The position numbers were made by a program, and so were the translations under genes. Below, piece after piece: positions 1-9,399 of a DNA stretch of 34,515 nt; the stretch's first letter is position 1, and the number at the start of each line of letters is the position of its first letter. The notes beneath the pieces were generated by a model. It had not been told where the DNA came from and made no database searches. It worked only from the letters and a program-made list of their open reading frames with translations. The DNA is from an uncultured Clostridia bacterium (GTDB taxonomy: Bacteria; Bacillota; Clostridia; TANB77; CAG-508): assembly GCA_944386745.1 (NCBI GenBank), contig CALXCG010000012.1, positions 1 to 34,515 of the forward strand, in the 5' to 3' direction.

Positions 1-1068
1 TGCTGCTGCTGAATCTCCTCCACCAATTATTGTTGTTGCATCTATCTCTGATAATACTTTTGCAATTGAATTTGTTCCAACTGCGAATTGTGGAAATTCA
101 AATAATCCTAGTGGTCCATTCCATACTACTGTTTTTGCCTTTTTAAGTTCTTCTGAGAACATTTTTATTGTTTCTTCTCCGATGTCAAAACCTTCCCAAT
201 CTGCTGGAATTTCTGTATATTTTACAGTTTTGCTTTCTGTATCTTCTTTATATTCTTTTCCAACTCTTGTATCAACAGGAAGCATTAATTTAACTCCTCT
301 TTGCTTTGCTTTTTCCATTGCTTGCTTTGCTAAATCTAATTTATCTAATTCACAAATTGATTTTCCTACTTCATATCCCATTGATTTAAAGAATGTATAT
401 GCCATTCCTCCACCAATCATTAATACATCTACTTTTTCAAGTAAGCTGTCTATAACTCCTATTTTGTCAGAAACTTTTGCTCCTCCTAAAATTGCAACAA
501 ATGGTCTTTCTGGATTTGATACAGCTTTTCCTAAGAATTTTAATTCTTTTTCAATTAAAAATCCTGCAACTGCTGGTAAATATGCTGCAACTCCAGCTGT
601 TGATGCATGTGCTCTATGAACTGCTCCAAATGCATCACTAACATATATTTCTGCCATGCTTGCTAATTGTTTTGCAAATTCTGGATCATTATCTGTTTCT
701 TCTTTATGAAATCTTACATTTTCTAATAACATTATTTGACCTTTTTGTAAGTTTGCTGCTTTTGTTTTCGCATCTTCTCCTATTACGTCTTTAGCCATTA
801 TTATTTCTTTATCTAATAATCTTGATAGTTCTTTTGCTACTGGTTTTAATGAAAATTCTGGTTTAAATTCTCCCTTTGGTCTTCCTAAGTGTGAGCATAA
901 AATGATAGCACAATTTTGCTCTAATAGGTATTTTATTGTTGGTAATGCTGCAACTATTCTTGTGTTGTCTGTTATGTTTCTGTTTTCGTCCATTGGTACA
1001 TTAAAGTCACAACGTACTAATACCTTCTTTCCTTTTAAGTCAATGTCTTTTACTGTTTTTTTATTCAT
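1..1068 (-). CDS. pgk: Phosphoglycerate kinase, C-terminal end outside the window
   Basis: Phosphoglycerate kinase moves phosphate between 1,3-bisphosphoglycerate and ADP, making ATP and 3-phosphoglycerate in glycolysis; it is cytoplasmic. The translation has the family N-terminus ([12 protein letters not shown] near residue 20), the SHLGRPKG substrate loop near residue 60, [11 protein letters not shown], the [14 protein letters not shown] segment, and the nucleotide-binding [12 protein letters not shown] and VWNGPLG motifs. It ends in GGGDSAAA at the window edge, so 356 of about 395 residues are present. The ATG at 1066-1068 follows AGGAGG at 1077-1082. It is the last glycolytic gene here, after gapA and the pilin-like gene. 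Two possible promoters and a 5' UTR hairpin lie upstream. Identification is secure. Confidence 0.97.
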   Translation of the reverse strand, partial: MNKKTVKDIDLKGKKVLVRCDFNVPMDENRNITDNTRIVAALPTIKYLLEQNCAIILCSHLGRPKGEFKPEFSLKPVAKELSRLLDKEIIMAKDVIGEDAKTKAANLQKGQIMLLENVRFHKEETDNDPEFAKQLASMAEIYVSDAFGAVHRAHASTAGVAAYLPAVAGFLIEKELKFLGKAVSNPERPFVAILGGAKVSDKIGVIDSLLEKVDVLMIGGGMAYTFFKSMGYEVGKSICELDKLDLAKQAMEKAKQRGVKLMLPVDTRVGKEYKEDTESKTVKYTEIPADWEGFDIGEETIKMFSEELKKAKTVVWNGPLGLFEFPQFAVGTNSIAKVLSEIDATTIIGGGDSAAA

Positions 1069-1088
1069 AATTAAAACCTCCTCTTTTT

Positions 1089-1117
1089 GTATAAATGTCT
1101 TTTTATCTCATTTATAC
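1089..1117 (-). promoter_or_regulatory. Hairpin in the pgk 5' leader
   Basis: A perfect 9-bp inverted repeat (GTATAAATG / CATTTATAC, 11-nt loop) ends seven bases upstream of the pgk Shine-Dalgarno. It would form in the leader RNA just before the ribosome site, so it could affect RNA stability or initiation. Function is inferred from position only. Confidence 0.35.
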
Positions 1118-1137
1118 ATGCCTTTCTAGGCTTTTTT

Positions 1138-1165
1138 GTAGTATTTACATTTTTCTCAAAGTCAA
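1138..1165 (-). promoter_or_regulatory. Candidate proximal pgk promoter
   Basis: On the minus strand TTGACT (1160-1165) is followed after 16 bp by TACTAC (1138-1143). The -35 is good and the -10 is weak. The same TTGACTTT start of a -35 recurs before rsmD and sepF. It lies inside the leader of the stronger upstream candidate at 1170-1198. Confidence 0.4.
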
Positions 1166-1169
1166 TACC

Positions 1170-1198
1170 ATTGTATATCAAAAAAGAACACTTTTCAA
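1170..1198 (-). promoter_or_regulatory. Candidate distal pgk promoter embedded in a terminator
   Basis: TTGAAA (1193-1198) is followed after exactly 17 bp by TACAAT (1170-1175) on the minus strand. The -35 sits in the loop and stem of the hairpin at 1180-1207, and the -10 lies just past its U-tract. The same arrangement recurs at 1705-1733 and 2913-2941. Confidence 0.5.
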
Positions 1199-1207
1199 GT
1201 GTTCTTT
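1180..1207 (-). terminator. Intrinsic terminator after the pilin-like gene
   Basis: A perfect 11-bp stem (AAAGAACACTT / AAGTGTTCTTT) with a 3-base loop is followed on the minus strand by six T. It ends the transcript of the pilin-like gene and overlaps a candidate pgk promoter. Confidence 0.8.
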
Positions 1208-1233
1208 AAAGTTTTTTAATGTTATCTTTCTAG

Positions 1234-1620
1234 CTATTCCCATCCAATAATTTCATTATAATTAATAGTATGTCCTCCATCTTTAGTTACGAAGCTATCT
1301 TCTCCTACAGCTCCTTCATTATATCCGTTTTCTTCAATAATTTTTTTCAAGTCTTCTTTAGATGGTGTATTTCCCGTTTTTGTTTTTTCTTTAAATAAAT
1401 CTGACTCAATTTTTTCTATTATACTTTCTCTTTGAGCATTTGATGAATTATTTCTGGCTTGGTTTATAAGTCCCTTTTTACCAGTTAAAGTTGTAATTGA
1501 TATTCCTGCTAAAATCAATAATACAATTATTGTAATAACAAGCGCTATTATAGTAATGCCCTTTTCTTTTTGTGAATTATTTCTCATAATTACCTTTAAA
1601 TCATCTTTTTTATTGTGCAT
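1234..1620 (-). CDS. Type IV pilin-like / prepilin N-terminal methylation domain protein
   Basis: A 128-residue protein with the class III signal of prepilins: a short basic leader ending in KEKG, then the hydrophobic helix ITIIALVITIIVLLILAGIS, followed by a soluble acidic tail. Prepilin peptidase normally cuts after that glycine. The first ATG (1620) has GGAGG 6 bases away; an internal ATG at residue 12 also has AAAGG upstream and would give a more typical 10-residue leader, so the start is ambiguous. It stands alone between gapA and pgk with its own promoter-like module and terminator. No other pilus gene is visible in the window. It could be a pilin, a pseudopilin or a related anchored protein. 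Confidence 0.8.
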   Translation of the reverse strand: MHNKKDDLKVIMRNNSQKEKGITIIALVITIIVLLILAGISITTLTGKKGLINQARNNSSNAQRESIIEKIESDLFKEKTKTGNTPSKEDLKKIIEENGYNEGAVGEDSFVTKDGGHTINYNEIIGWE

Positions 1621-1704
1621 TAAAATTCCTCCTTTGTATTTAATTAAATATTCTATATTGTGTCTTTTAAATAAATTACGATTTTATGATTTATACTCTT
1701 TTAT

Positions 1705-1733
1705 ATTCTATACAAAAAAGAATACTTTTTCAA
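1705..1733 (-). promoter_or_regulatory. Candidate promoter of the pilin-like gene, embedded in a terminator
   Basis: TTGAAA (1728-1733), 17-bp spacer, TAGAAT (1705-1710) on the minus strand. As at pgk, the -35 lies in the hairpin loop and the -10 just past the U-tract. The start codon is about 85 bases downstream. Confidence 0.5.
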
Positions 1734-1741
1734 GTATTCTT
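1714..1741 (-). terminator. Intrinsic terminator after gapA
   Basis: A 10-bp perfect stem (AAGAATACTT / AAGTATTCTT), 4-base loop, then a T-run on the minus strand. It differs from the 1180-1207 hairpin by paired changes (GAACAC/GTGTTC to GAATAC/GTATTC) that keep the stem. Confidence 0.8.
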
Positions 1742-1787
1742 TTCAAAGATTTTCATTTTTTTTAATTTGTGTTTTTTATTGTATAAA

Positions 1788-2869
<1,082 letters not shown>

Positions 2870-2912
2870 TCATCTTTTATTTATTATTACCCATTTTTTC
2901 TTGGGCAATTCC

Positions 2913-2941
2913 ATTCTATACCAAAAAAGAATTTTTTTCAA
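2913..2941 (-). promoter_or_regulatory. Candidate gapA promoter
   Basis: TTGAAA (2936-2941), 17-bp spacer, TAGAAT (2913-2918) on the minus strand, 74 bases from the gapA ATG. It has the same layout as the modules before the pilin-like gene and pgk, but the surrounding hairpin is degenerate here. Confidence 0.55.
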
Positions 2942-2952
2942 GTATTTTTTTT

Positions 2953-3013
2953 GGTCAGTTTGGGGACAGGTTCGGACTGACCATTTTTGGATAGTTTGGG
3001 GACGCCACTTTTT
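2953..3013 (+). repeat. GGGGAC-core palindromic repeat, GGTCAG stem family, left flank of RAYT
   Basis: The first module (2953-2982) has GGTCAG / CTGACC arms around TTTGGGGACAGG. After ATTTTT comes a half module, GGATAGTTTGGGGACGCC. An inverted near-identical copy lies at 4047-4106 and a third copy at 16382-16441. Confidence 0.85.
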
Positions 3014-3069
3014 ATATTCAAAATGTTTTTATGCATTATATTATTAGTGTTTTTATTTTTTTCTTGTAT

Positions 3070-3876
3070 TTATATATCTTTATTTTTCTTTTGCATTGCT
3101 CTTTGTATGATTCTAATATTTAATCCTAAAATTCTTGATATTTGATTTTGAGTCGCTCCCTTAATTTTGCTTATTTTACATATAATTTCATCTCTAAAAT
3201 TAGGAGAATAATGTTGTATTTCTTGAATATTTTCTATCTTTAAATATTCTTTTATAAAATAGATAATCTCATCATCTGTTAAATTATTTTTCATTTCATA
3301 TTCTAGTAATTCTTCGCTATTTTTAAATTTATAACTTTCTTGATTAAACAAAATAAATTGTGCTTTTGCATCTTTATTATCTAAAGAAAACATTTCCAAT
3401 ATTTCTTTTGTGTCTATTAGTTTGTTTTTTTCTTCATTTTCTTCTAAATATTCATTATAACTACTCCAATTATATGTATCAATCTTACTAATCCCTGCTT
3501 TTACAGGATTTTGGTGAATATATCTTACTAAATTTAATTTATATATTTCTCCTTCTACAGTTTTACTTTTAAATCTATTTTCAAACAAATGACCTGTTCT
3601 TTCATATTTTTTATTAAAATAGCTAGAATATCTTAGTTGCAAACTTTGCATTATTTTTGCTAATTTATCATTCTCATCTTTAATCTATAAATGAATATGG
3701 TTTGGCATTAAAACATACGAATATAATTTATATGAAAAAAAATCCTTTGTTTCATTTAGTTCTTTCTTGAATTTTAAATAGTCTTGTGAATCAAAAAATA
3801 TTTCTTGCTTGTTTATTCCTCGTAACATGCAATGATATACTTTATTTTTACTTATTTTTCTTGATTTTCTAGGCAA
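3070..3876 (-). pseudogene. REP-associated tyrosine transposase (Y1_Tnp / IS200-like), interrupted by an in-frame amber codon
   Basis: The family cuts and rejoins single-stranded DNA at small hairpins through an HUH motif and a catalytic tyrosine. The first part has the family start (MPRKSRKISKNKVYH, then MLRGINKQEIF) and the HUH motif in VLMPNHIHL. A TAG at 3685-3687 follows directly, and the same frame continues after it with KIMQSLQLRYSSYFNKKY (candidate Tyr), ERTGHLFENRFKSK and a C-terminal helix-turn-helix (ATQNQISRILGLN). Total length of 268 codons fits the family. A TTG start follows AAGGAGG. Elsewhere in this window TAG ends gapA and ftsK, so it is a real stop. Either a dead copy or a sequencing error; the flanking repeats are intact. 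Confidence 0.88.
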
Positions 3877-4046
3877 TCACATTCCTCCTTGTATTTTTAT
3901 TATTTATCATGGATATTCATTATTGAATTTAATTAAATTATAGAATTATAATTTTAATTGAAACAATATAATAGATATAATATAAATAAGTATAGCATAA
4001 ATTCAGTAATTTGGCTATACTTATTTACATATTTTTACATTTATTT

Positions 4047-4106
4047 AAAAGTGGCGTCCCTAAACTGACCAAAAACGGTCACTCCGAACCTGTCCCCAAA
4101 CTGACC
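4047..4106 (-). repeat. GGGGAC-core palindromic repeat, GGTCAG stem family, right flank of RAYT
   Basis: On the minus strand it reads GGTCAGTTTGGGGACAGG, closes with GTGACC, then GTTTTT and a second half module GGTCAGTTTAGGGACGCC. It starts six bases past the GH15 stop codon. It matches 2953-3013 in inverse orientation with a few differences. Confidence 0.85.
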
Positions 4107-4111
4107 ATAAC

Positions 4112-6082
4112 TTAGCCGTACAGTTTTTCTAATACTATTATGAACATCGCATGTGACCAGCCAAGTCCTAGTACCCAACATGGTTTTAGTGTATTGTTGT
4201 CTATTTGTTCTCCCAATAAACTGTGCTTTCCTGCTGTTTTTACTACAAAGTCAAATGTTTCTTTTGCTTTTCTCTTTTCTCCTGTTTCTAAGTAATATAG
4301 TGTCATCCAAAGATTTGCTATTGGCCATGGGTTTCCATTCATGTAGTGGTCTTGTTCAAATCTTTGATATCCTCCTGTGTATGTTCTTAGTGTTAAATTG
4401 ATTTTTTCTACGGTATTTACTATTTTCTTTTCTTTTGGTTTGAATACATTAAATGGTGTAACTGCTCCTATCATACTGATATCCATTTTTTTGTCTTCTG
4501 TGTTTCTTAGATAAGAGTTGCTATCTTTGTCATATAAGTTGTTGTTTATATATTCTTTTATTCCTAATTGTAGTTTTTCTAATCTTTTCTTTGTCTTGTT
4601 TATTTTTTCTTCTTTTAATCTATTATTTTCAAATTCTGATACATTTTTTCCTAATGTATTATATATGTTTATCATGTTTTCAAATGCTGCATATATACTT
4701 GCTAATGAATATAAATGGATTCCTTCATGCATTTCCCATAAATCATAACTTACATGGTATTTATGTTTCATTCCTAATCTTTCTTTTGTTTCTTCTTCTA
4801 TTTCTTCTTTTACAACATCTTTGTCTCTTTCTTCAATTCCTTCTAATCCCAACCAATCTTTAACATATTTTTCTAGAAAGTCTGTTGCTTTTTCACACAT
4901 ATGAAGGCAATCTTTTAGGAATTTTTCTGATTTTGTGTATTTATAATGTTCATATACTCCATATACTACACTTGCTGTTTCATCTACTTGATATCCCCAA
5001 CATGGTGCTAATTTTCCATCTGTGAAGAATCTTTGCTCCCACATTCCATTTTTACTTTGTGTTTTCTTACAAAAGTTTCTATAAAATTTATCTGCATCTT
5101 TTTCCATTTTTAGTATGTCTAATGCTCTTGTTATAAATACTGCATCTCTTGGCCAACAATATGCATATCTTCCACATTTTGTGAAGTTTTCGTCTATTTC
5201 TGGTGAAGCAATTATCCCACCTGTTTCTTGGTTTGTTAATAGCGGAAACAGTAATATGCTTCTTTTATATATTTCATATATTTTTTCATCATAGCTATTT
5301 TTTTGTTCTTTTAAATCTAATCCGTTATGTGCTTTTACATATTTTCTCCAATATGATTTTGTATTTGTATATTCTTTATTTAAATCTATTCTTTTTATTC
5401 TGTCTATCTCATCTTCTATTTCTGATATGTTTTTGTTTTCTCCAATTGTGATGCAAATTTCTAATACTTTCTTTTCTTGTGGTTTGATAGTTCCTATTTC
5501 ATAGCAAATACTACTATCTTTTGACATTCCTATATAGTCTTTGTCATTTATTTCTCCTCTTTTGATTGTGTTGTAGCTTCCATTTATTTGGTGTCTGCTT
5601 ATTTCATTTCCTTTTGCAAATGTTGAAACTGTGAAATCATGTGCATATTGCATCATTCCACCATCTATTATTTTGCAACCTACTAAATTGTTTTGGTCTG
5701 ATAATAATTCTGAATGGATATAAAAACTTACATTCAAGTCAATTTTACTTTCATTTAGGAAAACATATCTTTTAACTAGCACATTTTCTTTTAATAAAAC
5801 ATAGTCTGTTTGGACTGTTGTTAGGTTAAAATATGTGTTAGTGATTTCAGTATTTATGATGTTTGTATCTGCTTCATAATATTGTTTGTATACGTTATTG
5901 ATATCATCATGTAAATATATTAAATCTGATTCATTGATTTTTACACCTGTATGAAAAAAGTTGATATATTGCCTATTGTCTTTGTTTGGAAAGTATAACC
6001 TTTGTAATTCTCCTTTTGATGTTAGTGTTGCTATCATATTTTTGTTTCCTATTATTGCTTCATTTAAATATTTTTCTTCCAT
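4112..6082 (-). CDS. Glycoside hydrolase family 15 (glucoamylase-like) protein
   Basis: GH15 enzymes release glucose from the non-reducing ends of alpha-glucans by inversion. The 656 residues divide into an N-terminal beta-rich part (about 1-260) and an alpha/alpha-barrel catalytic part. Visible signatures are YCWPRDA (about 308-314), the general-acid region YDLWEMHEGIHLYS (Glu near 450), GGYQRFEQDHY with GNPWPIANLW, and the second catalytic carboxylate region LLGEQID (Glu near 625). There is no signal peptide, so it probably acts in the cytoplasm on glycogen or imported oligosaccharides. The ATG follows AAAAAGGAG. It lies 45 bp after the beta-CASP gene with one palindromic repeat between them, so the two are probably cotranscribed. 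Exact substrate is unknown. Confidence 0.88.
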   Translation of the reverse strand: MEEKYLNEAIIGNKNMIATLTSKGELQRLYFPNKDNRQYINFFHTGVKINESDLIYLHDDINNVYKQYYEADTNIINTEITNTYFNLTTVQTDYVLLKENVLVKRYVFLNESKIDLNVSFYIHSELLSDQNNLVGCKIIDGGMMQYAHDFTVSTFAKGNEISRHQINGSYNTIKRGEINDKDYIGMSKDSSICYEIGTIKPQEKKVLEICITIGENKNISEIEDEIDRIKRIDLNKEYTNTKSYWRKYVKAHNGLDLKEQKNSYDEKIYEIYKRSILLFPLLTNQETGGIIASPEIDENFTKCGRYAYCWPRDAVFITRALDILKMEKDADKFYRNFCKKTQSKNGMWEQRFFTDGKLAPCWGYQVDETASVVYGVYEHYKYTKSEKFLKDCLHMCEKATDFLEKYVKDWLGLEGIEERDKDVVKEEIEEETKERLGMKHKYHVSYDLWEMHEGIHLYSLASIYAAFENMINIYNTLGKNVSEFENNRLKEEKINKTKKRLEKLQLGIKEYINNNLYDKDSNSYLRNTEDKKMDISMIGAVTPFNVFKPKEKKIVNTVEKINLTLRTYTGGYQRFEQDHYMNGNPWPIANLWMTLYYLETGEKRKAKETFDFVVKTAGKHSLLGEQIDNNTLKPCWVLGLGWSHAMFIIVLEKLYG

Positions 6083-6098
6083 CTCTTATTCTCCTTTT

Positions 6099-6129
6099 TG
6101 ATGATTTTTGCTCCGTCCCCAAATCATCA
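6099..6129 (-). repeat. GGGGAC-core palindromic repeat, TGATGA stem family
   Basis: On the minus strand TGATGATTTGGGGACGGAG is closed by AAAATCATCA. The first three bases are the TGA stop of the upstream metallo-hydrolase gene. It is almost identical to 20550-20580, which also begins with a TGA stop codon. Confidence 0.85.
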
Positions 6130-7770
6130 TCCTTCAACAACGTTTAAAATTTGCTTCTCTAAATCCTTAATCTTTTCATTAATTCTAAATATATCCTCAT
6201 CTCTCAAATTCTTGTTGTCAATATCTTGTCTTACATAAGTATCCATATCTTTTATTTCTTCTTTTAACTTCTCTAGTCTTTGGATTATTTCTCCTCTCAT
6301 ACTTGTTGCAAGTTTTCTTTCTATCTTGTGTTCCATTGTAATTGTATCTTTTAAATCATAAGTCTCTCCAAATTCTGGTACTGTAACACCTAAACCTGTT
6401 TCTGTTTCGATTTTTTCTTTTAATATATCTTGTGATTCAGGTTCTCCATGTACTAAAAAGATGTGTTTTGGTTTCTTTAAAAATGAATATATAAAATTCA
6501 TTAATCCTTCTTGGTCAGCATGTCCAGAATATCCTTCAATATATTCTATTCTTGCATTTACTGCTATTTCTTCTCCAAAAATTTTTACTGTTTTTGCTCC
6601 ATTTACTATGTTATATCCTAATGTTCCTGGTGCTTGGTATCCAACAAATAATATCGTTGATTTTGGATTCCACAAATTGTGTTTTAAGTGGTGTTTTATT
6701 CTTCCAACTTCACACATTCCACTTGCAGATATTATTATACTTGGTCTTGTGTCTTCATTTAATGCTTTTGATTCATCTGCTGTTTGTGTAAATTTTAATC
6801 CTGGAAATTCAAGTGGATTATCTCCTTTTTCTATTTCCTTTTGTGTTTCTTCATCGAATAGATTCATATTTTCTCTAAATACTTCTGTTGCTGAAATTGC
6901 AAGAGGACTATCCACAAATACATTTGCTTTCATTAATGTTTTATATTTTCTCCTAAATTCTTCATCCTTATGTTCATCTTTTAATTTATTTATTTCATAT
7001 AATATTTCTTGAGTTCTTCCAACCGCAAATGATGGTATTACTACTGTTCCGCCATTATCTAACGTTTCTGATACTATGTCCAAAAACATTTGAGCCTTTT
7101 CATCATTTCTCATATGCAATCTGCTTCCATATGTTGACTCCATAACTAGATAATCTGCACTATCAATCATAGTTGGTTCAGATAATAGTGGAATATCATT
7201 ATTTCCTAAGTCACCTGTAAATACTGTTTTTGTTTCTTTCCCATCTTCATTTGTCCACAATTCAATAATGCTTGAACCTAGCATGTGTCCAGCATCATTG
7301 AATCTAACATGAATATCTGGCGTTATTTCTATTATTTGATCATATTGTACTGGTTCAAAAATTTCTAGCGATTTTGCTGCATCTTCTGCTGTATATATTG
7401 GTGGTATTTCTTTTTCACCTTTTCTTAGTCTTTTCTTATTTTTCCATTGGCTTTCCATTTCTTGTATATGCCCACTGTCTGGTAACATTAAAGCACATAG
7501 GTCGCATGTTGCTTTATGTGCATATATTTTATTTCTAAATCCTTCGTTATATAATTTTGGAATTCTTCCTGAGTGGTCAATGTGTGCATGTGTTAATAGC
7601 ATAAAATCAATTTCTTGTGGATTAAATGCAAAATCTTCTGCATTTTCTTCCTCTATTTCTGCTTTTCCTTGCCACATTCCACAGTCTACTAAGAATTTCT
7701 TCCCACAGGCTTCAACTAAAAAGTTTGAACCTGTAACTGTTCTTGTTGCTCCTAAAAAAGTAATTTTCAT
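6127..7770 (-). CDS. MBL-fold metallo-hydrolase with beta-CASP domain, RNA-processing type
   Basis: This is a two-zinc metallo-beta-lactamase fold protein of the CPSF73-like group, whose known members are mostly RNA endo- or exonucleases. It starts MKITFLGATRTVTGS, typical of the group. The metal motif THAHIDHSG is at about 60-68; further ligands are in DAGHMLGSS, FTGDLG and VHGE near the C-terminus. The beta-CASP segment includes PSFAVGRTQEILYEI and ASGMCEVGRIKHHLKHN. The C-terminal 70 residues are charged and helical. I chose the ATG at 7770 because GGATGAAGTTA is properly spaced there; an ATG at 7779 has no room for a ribosome site. It is next to the unknown gene 7788. The substrate is not shown by the sequence. 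Confidence 0.9.
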   Translation of the reverse strand: MKITFLGATRTVTGSNFLVEACGKKFLVDCGMWQGKAEIEEENAEDFAFNPQEIDFMLLTHAHIDHSGRIPKLYNEGFRNKIYAHKATCDLCALMLPDSGHIQEMESQWKNKKRLRKGEKEIPPIYTAEDAAKSLEIFEPVQYDQIIEITPDIHVRFNDAGHMLGSSIIELWTNEDGKETKTVFTGDLGNNDIPLLSEPTMIDSADYLVMESTYGSRLHMRNDEKAQMFLDIVSETLDNGGTVVIPSFAVGRTQEILYEINKLKDEHKDEEFRRKYKTLMKANVFVDSPLAISATEVFRENMNLFDEETQKEIEKGDNPLEFPGLKFTQTADESKALNEDTRPSIIISASGMCEVGRIKHHLKHNLWNPKSTILFVGYQAPGTLGYNIVNGAKTVKIFGEEIAVNARIEYIEGYSGHADQEGLMNFIYSFLKKPKHIFLVHGEPESQDILKEKIETETGLGVTVPEFGETYDLKDTITMEHKIERKLATSMRGEIIQRLEKLKEEIKDMDTYVRQDIDNKNLRDEDIFRINEKIKDLEKQILNVVEG

Positions 7771-7787
7771 TAACTTCATCCTTTCAC

Positions 7788-9371
7788 TTATCTAAAGATT
7801 TTAACTTTTTTGTTTAGTCTAATTTCTAAGTCTTTTTTGCTCAAGTTTTCACTATCTTGTATTTCTATCTTTTCTTCAAAGATGTTTTCATCAAATAGTT
7901 GTATATAGTATTTTTCTTTTTCTTTTATAACTTTTATATATAAATCTTCTAAGCTAATAACTCTTATATCAAATATATTTTTCATTAGTTCATAATGTAT
8001 CTCATCTTTTTTTGCAAATTGCTCTGTTACCTTCATTTCATATGCTCTTTTTAGTAATTTCTTCTTTAGTTCTTCTAATTCTTTTTGTATTTCTTTTATT
8101 TGGCATATATTTTTTTCTTGTGTATATGGTAATAAGTTATAATATCTAATCTCATATAATAATGTTATAATTTCTTGTTTTGTTTGTGCTTTTTCGACTT
8201 TTATGTTATAGCATTTTATGAATTCTTTTTGTATTTTTAATAAATATTTTTCTATTTCTTTTTCAATATTTTCTGTTTCTATATATTTTAGATATTTTTC
8301 TTTATCTTCTAATTCTTTTTTATATTTAACAAATTCTTGTGGCTTTAAAAGTTTATTAATTTCTTCAATTTTTTCTATCTTTTCTTCTCTTTCTTTTGCC
8401 ATCATTTGTGATAATATTCTGCTACTAAATATTTTCTTTTCTAATGTTAAAAATTCATTTCTTTTTTCATATTCCTTTTGTAATAAATCTTTGTTATTTA
8501 ATGTTTCATCTATTTGTTTTATTTCATCTGCTAATCTTTTCTTTTCTCTTGTCTGTATTTGTACAAATTCTTGATTATTATCAATCTGCTTTAATTTTTC
8601 GTCTATTTCATTTTTTTCTTTCTTAATTTTATCTTTTATTTTAGAATTGAATCTAATAGCTAATAGGATTGATAATTCAATTAATTCTTTTACAAATTTA
8701 TCTTTATGTTCTTCTCCATAAAGTGCTTCGAATTTATTTTCAAATTCTTCCATATAGTCTATTATGAACTCTTTGTTCTCAATCCATTCATTTAGGAATT
8801 GATATCCTACTAACATTCTTAAATCTTGATATATTAAATTATGTGGTATACTTTCAATTTCTCTTGGTATTGTTGTCCAAGAGTAGCCATTAAAGTCTCT
8901 CATAGGTTCTACTGTGTTTATGTTGTTTCCTACATTTATTAATTCTGATAATGTTTCGTTTATTAGATAATATTTGTCTTTTATTATTGTTTCATGTTTG
9001 TCAATTTTTGCTATACAGTATAGCAATTTTCTTTCAATTGGATAGCATATAATTCTTTTTTTATCTCTTTCAACTAAAAAAGTATGATTTCCTAGCATTT
9101 CTGCTTCTTTTGATTTTAATTTAACAACTTTTATGTCATCACATTGAGTTTGGATTATATCTATAATTTTTTGAATAAATATTTCTTTTGGCTCAACTGT
9201 TTGTTTTACTTTTTCATAGTCTTTATACGCTGTTTCAATTTTGTACATGATACTTAGAAGAAGGCTTTTTGTATTTTCATCAAAATACTTTTTTTCTAGC
9301 ACTTTTTCTAATTCATTGTTATAGTTCTTTTTGACAAACTTATCTAATAACTTATCATTCTTCTTTGGCAA
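7788..9371 (-). CDS. Unknown coiled-coil-rich protein, 527 aa
   Basis: I do not recognise the family. It has no signal peptide or membrane helix. Residues 1-240 look globular (GNHTFLVERDKKRIICYPIERKLLY in part, then YSWTTIPREIESIPHNLIYQDLRMLVGYQFL). Residues about 240-400 are strongly charged and heptad-like (KIKKEKNEIDEKLKQID, REKKRLADEIKQIDE), so long coiled coil is likely. A smaller mixed domain closes the protein. The ATG follows AAAGGAGAAGTAA. It lies between ftsK (28 bp upstream) and the beta-CASP gene (17 bp), so all three are probably one transcript, which points to a housekeeping or DNA/RNA-related role. That is inference from context only. Confidence 0.8.
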   Translation of the reverse strand: MPKKNDKLLDKFVKKNYNNELEKVLEKKYFDENTKSLLLSIMYKIETAYKDYEKVKQTVEPKEIFIQKIIDIIQTQCDDIKVVKLKSKEAEMLGNHTFLVERDKKRIICYPIERKLLYCIAKIDKHETIIKDKYYLINETLSELINVGNNINTVEPMRDFNGYSWTTIPREIESIPHNLIYQDLRMLVGYQFLNEWIENKEFIIDYMEEFENKFEALYGEEHKDKFVKELIELSILLAIRFNSKIKDKIKKEKNEIDEKLKQIDNNQEFVQIQTREKKRLADEIKQIDETLNNKDLLQKEYEKRNEFLTLEKKIFSSRILSQMMAKEREEKIEKIEEINKLLKPQEFVKYKKELEDKEKYLKYIETENIEKEIEKYLLKIQKEFIKCYNIKVEKAQTKQEIITLLYEIRYYNLLPYTQEKNICQIKEIQKELEELKKKLLKRAYEMKVTEQFAKKDEIHYELMKNIFDIRVISLEDLYIKVIKEKEKYYIQLFDENIFEEKIEIQDSENLSKKDLEIRLNKKVKIFR

Positions 9372-9399
9372 TTTACTTCTCCTTTCGTCTCCTAAATCC

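Larger units (their letters stand above)
2953..4106 (-). mobile_element. RAYT-type element: Y1 transposase gene flanked by inverted REP-like repeats
   Basis: A broken REP-associated tyrosine transposase gene (3070-3876) lies between two approximately 60-bp copies of a GGTCAG-stem repeat in opposite orientation (2953-3013 and 4047-4106). The unit sits between the GH15 gene stop and the gapA promoter. No target duplication is visible, as expected for the single-strand transposition known for IS200/RAYT enzymes. Confidence 0.75.

Noticed and set aside
182-619. Long plus-strand open frame across pgk
   Set aside because: It is a reverse-frame shadow of pgk with no ribosome site.
1121-1138. Plus-strand terminator (GCCTTTCTAGGC followed by T6)
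   Set aside because: No plus-strand gene ends nearby, and the stem is short; probably chance within the pgk leader.
3685-3687. TAG as a recoded amino acid
   Set aside because: TAG is the natural stop of gapA, ftsK and both ABC genes in the same window.
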